Part shown: piece by piece, positions 34,645 through 43,039 of the stretch
How positions within the stretch are numbered: position 1 is the stretch's first letter
Layout: every line of letters starts with the position of its first letter
The notes under the pieces: model-generated
Seen by the model: the letters and a program-made list of their open reading frames with translations, nothing else
What the model was told of the DNA's origin: nothing
Database searches by the model: none
Made by a program: the position numbers and the translations under genes
From: CAVRXQ01 sp963831155
GTDB lineage: Bacteria > Actinomycetota > Acidimicrobiia > Acidimicrobiales > Bog-793
Reading direction: 5' to 3'
NCBI GenBank assembly: GCA_963831155.1
Contig: CAWHOY010000005.1
Coordinates: 1 to 64,000, forward strand
Length of the DNA stretch: 64,000 nt

Positions 34645-36045
34645 ATGGTGACCGCACAGCGCCCGAGGATCGGGATGCTCGGGATCATGCAGCAGCTCTA
34701 CGACGAGATGATCCCGCGCATCACCGAGCACCAATCCGAGTTCGCGCGCGGGCTGTGCGCGCAGCTCGAACCGGCCGCCGAGGTCGTCTTCACGCGTCCT
34801 GCGCGCAATCGTGACGACGTCGAAGAGATCGTGAAGGATCTCGTCGCCCACGAACTCGACGGGATCATGATCGTCATGCTCACCTACGGTCCGGCGATGC
34901 GCACCGTGCGCGCCCTGCTCGAGAACCCGCTGCCCGTGCTGCTCGCCAACGTCCAGTCCGAGCCGAGGGTCACCGCCGAATGGACGATGGACGACCTCAC
35001 CTACAACCAAGGCATCCACGGCGCCCAGGACCAGTCGAACGCGCTTTTGCGCGCCGGGCTCGCGTACTCGGTGATCACCGACGATTGGCGCTCGGACGCG
35101 TTCCTCGCCTCGTTCGAGTCGTGGGCGAAGGCGGCCCAGACGGTGACGAAGCTGAAGCGGACGAAGATCGCGCTCTTCGGCTACCCGATGAACGGGATGG
35201 AGGACATCCTCTATGACGCGACGGCGCTGTTGCGCAAGATCGGCCCGATGGTCGTGAATGAAAACCTCGGCGACGTCTACCGGCTGATGGAGACGCTCGA
35301 CGCCGAAGCAGTCGAGGCGATGCGGAATAAACACGCCGAGTGGTTCGCGATCGATCCGAACCTGTCGCGCGAGAGCCACGAGTACGCGATCCGCTTCGAG
35401 CTCGCGTTGCGCGCGATCCTCACCGAGCGCGGCTACGACGGATGGTCGATGCACTTCGAACCCGTCGGCCGGGACGGTCGTTTCGAACAGCTGCCTCTGC
35501 TCGCCGCGTCCGATCTGATGGCCGACGGCTACGGCTACGGCGCCGAGGGTGACACGAACGCCGCGACACTCGTCTGCGCGAGCCACACCTTGATCGGCGA
35601 CGCGCACTTCAGCGAAATGTACGCGATGGACTACTCGCTCGACTCGGTGCTGATCAGTCACATGGGCGAGGGCAACTGGAAGGTCGCGCGCTCCGACCGT
35701 CCGCTGCGCCTCATCGACCGGCCGCTCGGCATCGGCGGTCTCGGCAATCCGCCGACGGTCGTCTTCTCCGCGCAGCCCGGACCGGCGACGACCGCCACGC
35801 TGATCGCGCTCGAGGGCGAGTACTACCGCCTCGCCGTCGCGCGCGGCGAGATCCTCGACACGCCGGAGTTACCGCTCGTCCAGATGCCGTACTTCCACTT
35901 CCGCCCGAACGCCGGCATGCGGGCGTACCTCGACGGCTGGCTGCGCAACGGCGGCACGCACCACTTCGTGACGAACCTCGGCGATCACGTCGAGCGCTGG
36001 CGCCTCCTTGCCGAACTGCTCGATATCGACTTCGTCGAGATCTGA
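34645..36045 (+). CDS. L-arabinose isomerase-like protein
   Basis: 466 residues from ATG 34645 with AAGGAGG nine bases upstream. The family pattern is a divergent L-arabinose/L-fucose isomerase: PRIGMLGIMQQLYDEMIPRI, VAHELDGIMIVMLTYGPAMR, LPVLLANVQSEPRVTAEWTM, YDGWSMHFEPVGRDGRFEQL (acidic metal ligand region) and LISHMGEGNWKVARSDRPLR (HMGEGN, a conserved metal histidine and glutamate). Given araB before it and araD after it, isomerisation of L-arabinose to L-ribulose is the best inference, but it is not the classical AraA subfamily. Confidence 0.82.
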   Translation: MVTAQRPRIGMLGIMQQLYDEMIPRITEHQSEFARGLCAQLEPAAEVVFTRPARNRDDVEEIVKDLVAHELDGIMIVMLTYGPAMRTVRALLENPLPVLLANVQSEPRVTAEWTMDDLTYNQGIHGAQDQSNALLRAGLAYSVITDDWRSDAFLASFESWAKAAQTVTKLKRTKIALFGYPMNGMEDILYDATALLRKIGPMVVNENLGDVYRLMETLDAEAVEAMRNKHAEWFAIDPNLSRESHEYAIRFELALRAILTERGYDGWSMHFEPVGRDGRFEQLPLLAASDLMADGYGYGAEGDTNAATLVCASHTLIGDAHFSEMYAMDYSLDSVLISHMGEGNWKVARSDRPLRLIDRPLGIGGLGNPPTVVFSAQPGPATTATLIALEGEYYRLAVARGEILDTPELPLVQMPYFHFRPNAGMRAYLDGWLRNGGTHHFVTNLGDHVERWRLLAELLDIDFVEI

Positions 36046-36053
36046 CCGGAGGC

Positions 36054-36755
36054 ATGGTGCGCGTCGCCGAGGACTTGCTGGACGCCGTCCTCGAGGTGAA
36101 CCTCGCCCTCGTCCGTTACGGCCTCGTCACCTTGACGTGGGGGAACGCGAGCGCGATCGATCGGGCGCAGGGGCTCGTCGCGATCAAGCCGAGCGGCGTC
36201 GCCTACGACGTGATGACCCGTGACGACCTCGTCGTCGTCGACTTGTCGGGCAAGGTCGTCGAAGGTTCGCGCCGGCCCTCGACGGACACGCCGACGCACG
36301 CCTATCTCTACCGCGAGGTGGGCGCGATGGGCGGCATCATCCACACCCACTCGACCTGGGCGACGGCATGGGCACAGGCTGGTTGGCCGATCCCGATTCT
36401 TGGAACGACCCATGCCGACCTCGCGCCGGGCCCGATCCCGATCGCCCGCCAACTCACCGACGCGGAGGTCGCCGGCGCGTACGAAGAGAACACGGGCGTC
36501 GTGCTGCGCGAGGCGATTGGCGGTCACACGATCGACGAGGTGCCGGCCGCGCTCGTCCCGGGTCACGGACCCTTCGTCTGGGGAGCGACGGTGGCGCAGG
36601 CGCTCGAGCGTGCCGTCACGCTCGAGGAGGTGGCGCGTATCGCCGCATTGACCGTCTCGCTCCGCCCCGACGTCGAGCAGCTCGGTCAGGCGCTGCGCGA
36701 TCGCCACTTCCAGCGAAAGCACGGCCCGGACGCGTACTACGGCCAATCGCACTGA
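36054..36755 (+). CDS. araD: L-ribulose-5-phosphate 4-epimerase
   Basis: Zinc class II aldolase-family enzyme converting L-ribulose-5-phosphate to D-xylulose-5-phosphate, where the arabinose and xylose routes meet. 233 residues, normal. Phosphate-binding LTWGNASAIDR and KPSGVAYDVM, the acidic STDTPTHAYLYREV, zinc histidines in GGIIHTHSTWATAWAQA and the third in PGHGPFVWGATVAQALERA. Starts eight bases after the isomerase stop. Confidence 0.95.
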   Translation: MVRVAEDLLDAVLEVNLALVRYGLVTLTWGNASAIDRAQGLVAIKPSGVAYDVMTRDDLVVVDLSGKVVEGSRRPSTDTPTHAYLYREVGAMGGIIHTHSTWATAWAQAGWPIPILGTTHADLAPGPIPIARQLTDAEVAGAYEENTGVVLREAIGGHTIDEVPAALVPGHGPFVWGATVAQALERAVTLEEVARIAALTVSLRPDVEQLGQALRDRHFQRKHGPDAYYGQSH

Positions 36756-36772
36756 TCGAAGGGAATCTCGGG

Positions 36773-38056
36773 CTATCCGCTCTCTGACGGCGGCGAGAGC
36801 ACGGCGTCGATCGCCGCGTCGAGCAAGCCCTGTCCCTCCAAGAAGTCGAGCACCGTGTAGCGAGAGCGCAGGCGGTTCGCGAAGCGGAGCGCGGCGCGCA
36901 ACAAGGTGTCGTCGACGTCGAGGAAACCGGGCGCGGGGGGGATCCCCGCAGTGACGAGCGCCTTCTCGACGAGCGGATAGACGGTCATCGCCTCGGTGAG
37001 GTGCACCTCGATTTTGTGCCACGCGGCTTCTGTCGACGGCCACGCCGCGGCGTGTTCCGATTGGAAGCGGCGCTTTTCGTCGATGACGACACGGACTTCC
37101 TCGTCGTGGCCGGCGAACCACATCAGCGCTTCCTCGTCCTCGCGCGGTTCGGCGGGCTCGTCGAGGTGCCCGACGACGCCACCGAACGCGAACCGCTGCA
37201 TCGCCATCGCGAAGTGGGAGGCGTAGCCGACTTGCAGGCCGTGGGGAGCGTGCCGCCGGCGGCCCTGCGCCGCGAGGAGATCGAAGAAGTGCGAGAGGTG
37301 GTGTTCGGCGCCGCTTGCCGGGCGCGAACTGCCGACGATCGCCATCGCGACACCCGAGTCGACGAGGCCGCGAAATAGAGCAGCAATCGAATCCGTCGAG
37401 CGCCCGAGGATCGCTTCGACATTTTCCGCCGCTTCGACGAGGGCGTGCGTGACGCGCGCCTCCACGTCGGGAAAGAACGGTTCGTCCCACAGGCCATTCG
37501 ACGTGAGCCAGTCGACGCGCGATGTCGCCTTCCCGAGCAGGTCGCCGAGACCCGATCTCGTCATCTCGAGCGGCGCCGCGGCGAGCGTCGACGGCTCGGC
37601 AAAGATCGCGGCGGGCGCAACCGCGGGGAAGGTCTTTTTCATGCCGCCGAATTCCATCGCCGCGACACCCGAGGCGAAGCCGTCCTGGGATGCTGCTGTC
37701 GGCACACAGACGAACTCGCGGTTCGCGCGGCTGGCGACGAATCGAGTGAGATCGGTGAGCACTCCGGCGCCGACGGCGACGAGCGAATCGGACCCGGAGC
37801 CCGCGAGCGCGTCCGACAGTCGCGAGACGTTCTCCTCGTTGGCGAGCAGCCCGCTGCGCTCGGCGAAACAGAAGGCCGAGGCGTTGTTCGCCTGAGTTGC
37901 GAGCTGTGCGACGACGCGCGATCCGGCGACGTCGGCGGTGTTCGCGTCCATAACGACGAAGGACCGCGTCCACTCGCGTCGCTTCGCGTACGCGCCGAGC
38001 GCCTCCAGCGCACCCTCGCCGATGACGATCTCGCGTGTCGGCAGTGTGTCGGTCAC
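36773..38056 (-). CDS. araM: sn-Glycerol-1-phosphate dehydrogenase (AraM-like)
   Basis: An iron-alcohol-dehydrogenase-fold enzyme that reduces dihydroxyacetone phosphate to glycerol-1-phosphate (known for AraM/EgsA). 427 residues from GTG 38056 (an in-frame ATG at 38137 would add 27 residues). NAD-binding VAVGAGVLTDLTRFVASRAN, phosphate/metal site PTAASQDGFASGVAAMEFGG, and metal ligands in GAEHHLSHFFDLLA and APHGLQVGYASHFAMAM. In Bacillus araM lies inside the arabinose operon. Here it is convergent with araD, so the link is kept but not as one transcript. Confidence 0.88.
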   Translation of the reverse strand: MTDTLPTREIVIGEGALEALGAYAKRREWTRSFVVMDANTADVAGSRVVAQLATQANNASAFCFAERSGLLANEENVSRLSDALAGSGSDSLVAVGAGVLTDLTRFVASRANREFVCVPTAASQDGFASGVAAMEFGGMKKTFPAVAPAAIFAEPSTLAAAPLEMTRSGLGDLLGKATSRVDWLTSNGLWDEPFFPDVEARVTHALVEAAENVEAILGRSTDSIAALFRGLVDSGVAMAIVGSSRPASGAEHHLSHFFDLLAAQGRRRHAPHGLQVGYASHFAMAMQRFAFGGVVGHLDEPAEPREDEEALMWFAGHDEEVRVVIDEKRRFQSEHAAAWPSTEAAWHKIEVHLTEAMTVYPLVEKALVTAGIPPAPGFLDVDDTLLRAALRFANRLRSRYTVLDFLEGQGLLDAAIDAVLSPPSESG

Positions 38057-38209
38057 GGCGCGGTCGGGCCCATGGATCGCACGGTAACCGGCACGGACCC
38101 ACCACCTTGCCTGCAATGGTGGGAAGGTCCAGGTCAACTGGGTGGTCGCGACCTACGCTCTTTCAATGCGCGGTCCTCGTCGACCACACGTCGTCGAGGC
38201 GGAGGCGCG

Positions 38210-39940
38210 ATGACATCTGCTCCGGCGCGTACCGAACGACGACCGCGGCTCACCGACATCTTCTTCCCGACGTTGCGCGGCTATCGCGCGAGCGCGCTCG
38301 GCCCGGACCTCCTCGCCGGTCTGCTTCTCGCGGCGATTGCCGTCCCGGAACAGATCGCGACGGCGCGTCTCGCCGGGATGCCGACGACAGCTGGACTGGC
38401 GGCCTTCATCTTCGGATCGCTCGCGATCGCGATCTTCGGGCGCACGGGGACGTTGTCGGTCGGCGGCGACTCGACGATCGCGCCGGTGATCGCGGCGAGC
38501 GTGACGTCGATTGTCGCGGCCGGATCCGCGACGTATCGCGCCGATGCCTCGTTGCTCGCCTTGATGGTCGGGCTCATCGTCGCCGTCGTCGGTATCGCCC
38601 GCATGGCGTGGCTCGCCGACATCTTGTCGCGTCCCGTTGTCACCGGATTTCTCGCCGGAGTGGGGATCGCGATCGTCTTCAAGCAGCTGCCGTCGCTGTT
38701 CGGCGTCACCGTCGCCGGAGATCCGGGCCAGCTCGCGACGGCGTACGACACGCTGAAGTCGCTTGGTCACGCGAACGGCTGGGCGATCGGCATCGCGGCG
38801 GTCGTGCTCGTCGGCGTCGGGATGGCCGAGCGGTGGAACAAGCGGTTCCCCGGCGCACTGCTCGCGCTCGTCGGGACGACGGCGGTCGTCGCGATCTTCG
38901 GCCTGAAAACGCACGGACTTTCGGTGCTCGGCACGGTACCGAGCGCGCTGCCGCACTTTGCCGCGCCGGCGTCGAGCTTCTCGGCCCTGAGGCGACTCAT
39001 CCTTCCGGCCGTCGCGATCTCGCTCGTAGTGTTGGCGCAGTCCGCCGCGACGGTTCGAGGAATCGGCACCTCGGCCTCGACCGGCAGCACGTTTTCTGAC
39101 GATCTCGTCGGCATCGGCGCCGGTTCGCTCCTCACCGGATTCGCCGGTTCGTTCGCCGTCGACGCGAGTCCGCCCCGTACGGCGATCGCGACCGACGCCG
39201 GCGGCCGCACTCAGCTGTCGAGCCTCTCCGCCGCGGCGATCGTGCTCGTCCTGGCGGCGGTCGCGGCGGGCCTGCTCACCGACGTTCCCCATGCCACGCT
39301 CGGCGCGATCTTGACCCTCATCGGTGCGCGACTCGTCAGGCTCCCCGAGTTGCGTTCGATCCTCCGATACGACCGCATCGAGTTCGGTCTCGCGTTCATC
39401 ACGCTCTGTGTCGTCGCCCTGGTGAACGTCGAAATCGGCATGGGACTCGCCGTCGTCCTCGCGATCGCCGATCGCACGAGGCGCACGGCAAGACCGCGCG
39501 GAGGCGAACTCGGGAAGTTGCCCGGGACGTCGAGCTGGGTACTGAACGACCCGCAACTTCATCTCGAGACCGTTCCGGGAATGGCCGTCTACTTCCTTGC
39601 CGCGCCGGTCTGGTTCGCCAACGCCGACAACGTGGCGGCTCGCGTCCTTTCCCTCGCCGGACCGGGGACCGGCGTCCGGTCGCTCGTCCTCGACGGCGTC
39701 GGCGTCTCCGACGTCGACTACACCGGCAGCCGCGCCCTGCTGGCGGCGGCGCGGCAACTTTCCTCAGAGGGGGTCACGCTGTCCTTCGCCCGCCTTGTGC
39801 CGAGCGTCGAGGCTGAACTGGAAAAGGCGGGCATCCTCGCGATCGCCGGTGGCCGCAGCTATCCGAGCGTCCAGGAAGCGGTGACGGCGGCTACTCCGAC
39901 CGGATCGGGAGCTCCGATCGGGCAGACTGAGTCGAAATGA
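38210..39940 (+). CDS. SulP-family anion transporter with STAS domain
   Basis: 576 residues from ATG 38210 with GGAGG upstream. About ten to twelve hydrophobic segments (DLLAGLLLAAIAVPEQIATA, AGLAAFIFGSLAIAIFGRTG, AISLVVLAQSAATVRGIGTS) are followed by a C-terminal STAS domain (about 450-560: VYFLAAPVWFANADNVAARV, LVLDGVGVSDVDYTGSRALL). Substrates in the family are sulfate, bicarbonate and dicarboxylates. The choice cannot be made from sequence. Its stop overlaps the start of a response regulator, a rare coupling that suggests joint control. Confidence 0.9.
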   Translation: MTSAPARTERRPRLTDIFFPTLRGYRASALGPDLLAGLLLAAIAVPEQIATARLAGMPTTAGLAAFIFGSLAIAIFGRTGTLSVGGDSTIAPVIAASVTSIVAAGSATYRADASLLALMVGLIVAVVGIARMAWLADILSRPVVTGFLAGVGIAIVFKQLPSLFGVTVAGDPGQLATAYDTLKSLGHANGWAIGIAAVVLVGVGMAERWNKRFPGALLALVGTTAVVAIFGLKTHGLSVLGTVPSALPHFAAPASSFSALRRLILPAVAISLVVLAQSAATVRGIGTSASTGSTFSDDLVGIGAGSLLTGFAGSFAVDASPPRTAIATDAGGRTQLSSLSAAAIVLVLAAVAAGLLTDVPHATLGAILTLIGARLVRLPELRSILRYDRIEFGLAFITLCVVALVNVEIGMGLAVVLAIADRTRRTARPRGGELGKLPGTSSWVLNDPQLHLETVPGMAVYFLAAPVWFANADNVAARVLSLAGPGTGVRSLVLDGVGVSDVDYTGSRALLAAARQLSSEGVTLSFARLVPSVEAELEKAGILAIAGGRSYPSVQEAVTAATPTGSGAPIGQTESK

Positions 39941-40590
39941 TCAACGTCTTTTTGCTGGACGACCACGAGGTCGTGCGCGCCGGTCTGCGCGACCTGCTCT
40001 CAGCCGATGACGAGATCACCGTCGTCGGTGAGGCGGCGACGGCCGAAGAGGCACTGGCGCGGATCCCCGCTGTGAATCCGGACGTCGCGGTCTTGGACGT
40101 TCGCCTGCGCGACAGCGAAGCGGACGGCATCTCTGTCTGTCGCGACATCCGCTCGGCGTACCCCGAGATCGCCTGTTTGATGCTCACCTCTTACGCCGAC
40201 GACGAGGCGTTGTTCGCCGCCGTGATGGCCGGAGCCGCGGGCTACTTGTTGAAAGAGATACGCGGGCGCGAGATCGTCGACAGCGTGAAGCGCGCGGCGC
40301 GCGGCGAGTCGTTGCTCGATCCGACGCTCGCCCAGCAGTTCATCGACCGCCTCCGCGCCGGCGGACCTGAGGACGCGCTACTGGCCCGCCTCACCGAACG
40401 CGAGCGCAAGGTGCTCGACTTGGTCGCCGAGGGAAAGACGAACCGGGAGATCGGCGCCGAGCTGTATTTAGCGGAAAAGACCGTGAAGAACTACGTCTCG
40501 AACATCTTGTCGAAGCTCGGTATGCAACGGCGGACCGAGGCGGCGGTGTTCGCGACGCGTCTCAGCGAGCGCGAGCGCCGCGGCCGCTGA
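39937..40590 (+). CDS. DevR/DosR-like response regulator
   Basis: 217 residues. ATG 39937 overlaps the SulP stop (ATGA). Receiver domain with NVFLLDDHEVVRAGLRDLLS, VAVLDVRLRDSEADGISVCR and AAGYLLKEIRGREIVDSVKR, and a LuxR helix-turn-helix (LTERERKVLDLVAEGKTNRE, EKTVKNYVSNILSKLGMQRR). The residue pattern is close to DosR of mycobacteria, the hypoxia/nitric oxide regulator, but no DosS-like kinase is in the window. The last helix ends in an arginine-rich tail. Convergent with the CHAD gene. Confidence 0.88.
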   Translation: MINVFLLDDHEVVRAGLRDLLSADDEITVVGEAATAEEALARIPAVNPDVAVLDVRLRDSEADGISVCRDIRSAYPEIACLMLTSYADDEALFAAVMAGAAGYLLKEIRGREIVDSVKRAARGESLLDPTLAQQFIDRLRAGGPEDALLARLTERERKVLDLVAEGKTNREIGAELYLAEKTVKNYVSNILSKLGMQRRTEAAVFATRLSERERRGR

Positions 40591-40598
40591 GCCCAGCC

Positions 40599-41516
40599 TC
40601 AGCTCTTCGTCGTCGGCGAAGACCGCTCGAACTCACTCCAGCGCCCACGGATCTCCTTCAAGTCGCGCCGCAGGCCGTCGAGGTAGCCCTCGGCCGTCAG
40701 GCGTTCGACGATGACGAGTTGGCCGGCGGCGTAGGCGCACGAGGGGTGCTCGATCGCCGCGTGGCGCGCGAACGCGGCGGTGCTGAGCGCGTCGCGGTGC
40801 TCGCCGAGTCGGTCCTGCACGCGCTGCGCGGAGCGCGCGAGACGCGAAGCGGAGGCGCCGATCACTTCGGCTGAGATCTCCGACGCGTAGCGGAGCTCTT
40901 TTGAGCGGATGCGCAGCACGTGCAGGTGCGTCTCGGTCGGTGAGCGCCCGGCGATCTTTGCCGCTCCCCGCACGGCTTTGAAGGGCCGCCGCATGATTCT
41001 TCGGCATGCCGATGCGGCCTCTTCTGACCCGCCGGTGCTGAGCCGCACCTGGCGGTTGGCGAGCGCGTCGATCTGGCGCAGGACCGACTGATAGCGGGGG
41101 AGTTCGTGCGCCTCGGCGAGCTTTCCGAGCGCGGTGGCACGCCCGTGGTCGACGGCCGCGAGCAGCTCCTTGTAGCCGACGAGATCTTCGCTATCGTCGG
41201 CGCGCTTTTTGATCCGGTCCGCCATCACGTCGAAATTGCGCACGTCACCGAGGAGCCCGCCGAACCAACCGAGCTCGACGCGGACAGCGCTCGCCCAGAC
41301 CGGGTCGACGACGGTGCGGAAGGTGCGCAGGTGCGACCGGATCCGTCGCAAAGAGACGCGGGCTTGGTGGAGGTCCTCCTCCTCGCGGCCCTTTTCGCGT
41401 GCGACGTAGGCGCGGGCCGCGGCGGCGAGGGCGTCCGTGAGCAGGTCCGAAACGGTGCGAACCGCGGGGGGTTCGTCCGCTTCCTGCCAGATATCCACCA
41501 ACCGGAGAGGTTCCAC
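40599..41516 (-). CDS. CHAD-domain protein
   Basis: About 305 residues from GTG 41516. The frame is open to 41609, and the start is uncertain. Its helical domain carries the conserved histidines and basic residues: DLHQARVSLRRIRSHLRTFR, ELGWFGGLLGDVRNFDVMAD, HLHVLRIRSKELRYASEISA, RVQDRLGEHRDALSTAAFAR. CHAD proteins bind polyphosphate in bacteria and archaea. No CYTH phosphatase domain is fused. Convergent with the DosR-like gene, nine bases apart. Confidence 0.85.
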   Translation of the reverse strand: MEPLRLVDIWQEADEPPAVRTVSDLLTDALAAAARAYVAREKGREEEDLHQARVSLRRIRSHLRTFRTVVDPVWASAVRVELGWFGGLLGDVRNFDVMADRIKKRADDSEDLVGYKELLAAVDHGRATALGKLAEAHELPRYQSVLRQIDALANRQVRLSTGGSEEAASACRRIMRRPFKAVRGAAKIAGRSPTETHLHVLRIRSKELRYASEISAEVIGASASRLARSAQRVQDRLGEHRDALSTAAFARHAAIEHPSCAYAAGQLVIVERLTAEGYLDGLRRDLKEIRGRWSEFERSSPTTKS

Positions 41517-41893
41517 GCGCTTTCCATCCGCTGAGATGTTCGGATTTGTAGCGATCGTAGGCGTCGAAAGCCCGACGTGACTCGGGCCGAAGGACGCGGA
41601 CGGCCCCATTCTTCACACTCTCCTCATCGGTCCTTTGCGGCCTCCACACACCGACCGGCGAGGATGACGACAGAACCAGAGAGCCGGGTCAGATCCTGGG
41701 CATCTGACTTGGGGGCCGGAGGCGAACTTCGGACGGCTTGCGCCTCCGGTCCCGCCCGGCTCCCTGGAGGCGCGATGGGCGTGCCCAAAGCGCCTCGAGA
41801 TCGCGGTAGGGCCGAGTCCCGGTGGCGGCGGGCCCCGGCCCTACCGTCGTGCACGAACGGCCACATCACTGCATGAATCCGCGATGATTCGTC

Positions 41894-43039
41894 GTGCGCG
41901 TTGCGGCGTTCGTCGTCGGGATCTTCCTCATCGTCTCCACCTGGGGTGGCGTGATCGCCGTCTTCGTCATCCCGCGCGGACGTTCGCTCTTCCAGCGCTT
42001 GCCTTCGAAGCTGATCTTCGGCGTCTACCGGCTGTTCGTCTGGGGGAGCCACCTGTTCAGAAATTTCCGTAGCAAAGACGGCCTGCTCGCCGCGGCGGGC
42101 GCGATCGCGCTCGTCGTGCAGCTGCTCTCGTTCCTCACCGTGTTCGCCTTCGGCTACGCCTTGGCGTTGATCCCGTGGGCGCACAGCTTTCCGCTTGCCA
42201 TCCGTGAGTCGGCGGCCGCACTGTTCATCGTCGGGATCGCCGACTTCACGAAGCACACCAACGAGTACCTGATCGTCTTCGCGGCGATCAGCGGCGCCGT
42301 GTCGATCGCCATCCAGATCGGCTACTTGCCGGTCATCTACCAGAGCTTTTCCCGGCGCGAGTCACTGGTGACGATGATGGAGGCCCGCGCCGGGGTGCCG
42401 GCGTGGGGTCCAGAGGTCCTCATCCGCCACGAGCTCGTGGCGACGATCGACGCGCTGCCCGACTTCTACACAGAGTGGGAGCTGTGGTCGGCCGACGTGG
42501 CCGAAAGTCACAGCACGTACCCGGTGCTGAACCTGTTCCGCTCCCCGCGACCGGGGTTTTCCTGGCTGCTCTCTTTGCTCGCGGTGATGGACGCCTGCGC
42601 GTTGCACCTCTCGCTGGCGCCTTCGCAGGCGCCGAGCGAGGCGAGGCTCTGCATGCGCATGGGGTTCACCGCGCTGCGCCGCATCGCGAAGACCCTCGGG
42701 TGGGCTTACGACATCGACCCGAAGCCCGACGATCCCATCGACCTCAGCTTCGACGACTTCGCCCAGGCGGTCGAGCAGCTGCGCGACGTCGGCTTCCCGA
42801 TCGAGCGCGAGCCAGATGAGGCGTGGCCGCACTTCCACGGCTGGCGGGTGAACTACGAGGCGCTCGCCTACCGTTTCGCCGACTACCTCGTCACCCCGCA
42901 CGCGCCATGGTCGGGACCGCGTCGGCACCTGCCCGCCGGCCTCGCCCCGCCGGATCGCCCGCCGCATCGCGAACCGACCGGCGAGATCCGCTCGGACTCC
43001 CGCTTTCGTTCGCAGCCGGGAGGGCCGCCTACGACTTGA
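41894..43039 (+). CDS. Membrane protein of unknown function
   Basis: 381 residues from GTG 41894. Three to four hydrophobic segments lie in the first 150 residues (VAAFVVGIFLIVSTWGGVIA, AIALVVQLLSFLTVFAFGYA, ESAAALFIVGIADFT, YLIVFAAISGAVSIAIQIGY). These are followed by a soluble domain with SFSRRESLVTMMEARAGVPA and WGPEVLIRHELVATIDALPD, rich in conserved Trp and Asp. The layout (short membrane domain resembling a pore module plus a cytosolic domain) recalls actinobacterial proteins sometimes annotated as ion-channel-like, but no selectivity filter is clear. Its end overlaps the end of the convergent MurT-GatD gene by 11 bases. Confidence 0.7.
   Translation: MRVAAFVVGIFLIVSTWGGVIAVFVIPRGRSLFQRLPSKLIFGVYRLFVWGSHLFRNFRSKDGLLAAAGAIALVVQLLSFLTVFAFGYALALIPWAHSFPLAIRESAAALFIVGIADFTKHTNEYLIVFAAISGAVSIAIQIGYLPVIYQSFSRRESLVTMMEARAGVPAWGPEVLIRHELVATIDALPDFYTEWELWSADVAESHSTYPVLNLFRSPRPGFSWLLSLLAVMDACALHLSLAPSQAPSEARLCMRMGFTALRRIAKTLGWAYDIDPKPDDPIDLSFDDFAQAVEQLRDVGFPIEREPDEAWPHFHGWRVNYEALAYRFADYLVTPHAPWSGPRRHLPAGLAPPDRPPHREPTGEIRSDSRFRSQPGGPPTT

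Noticed and set aside
38153..39757. Minus-strand open frame of 534 codons
   Set aside because: Antisense to the SulP gene; Arg/Asp/Glu-rich with no pattern.
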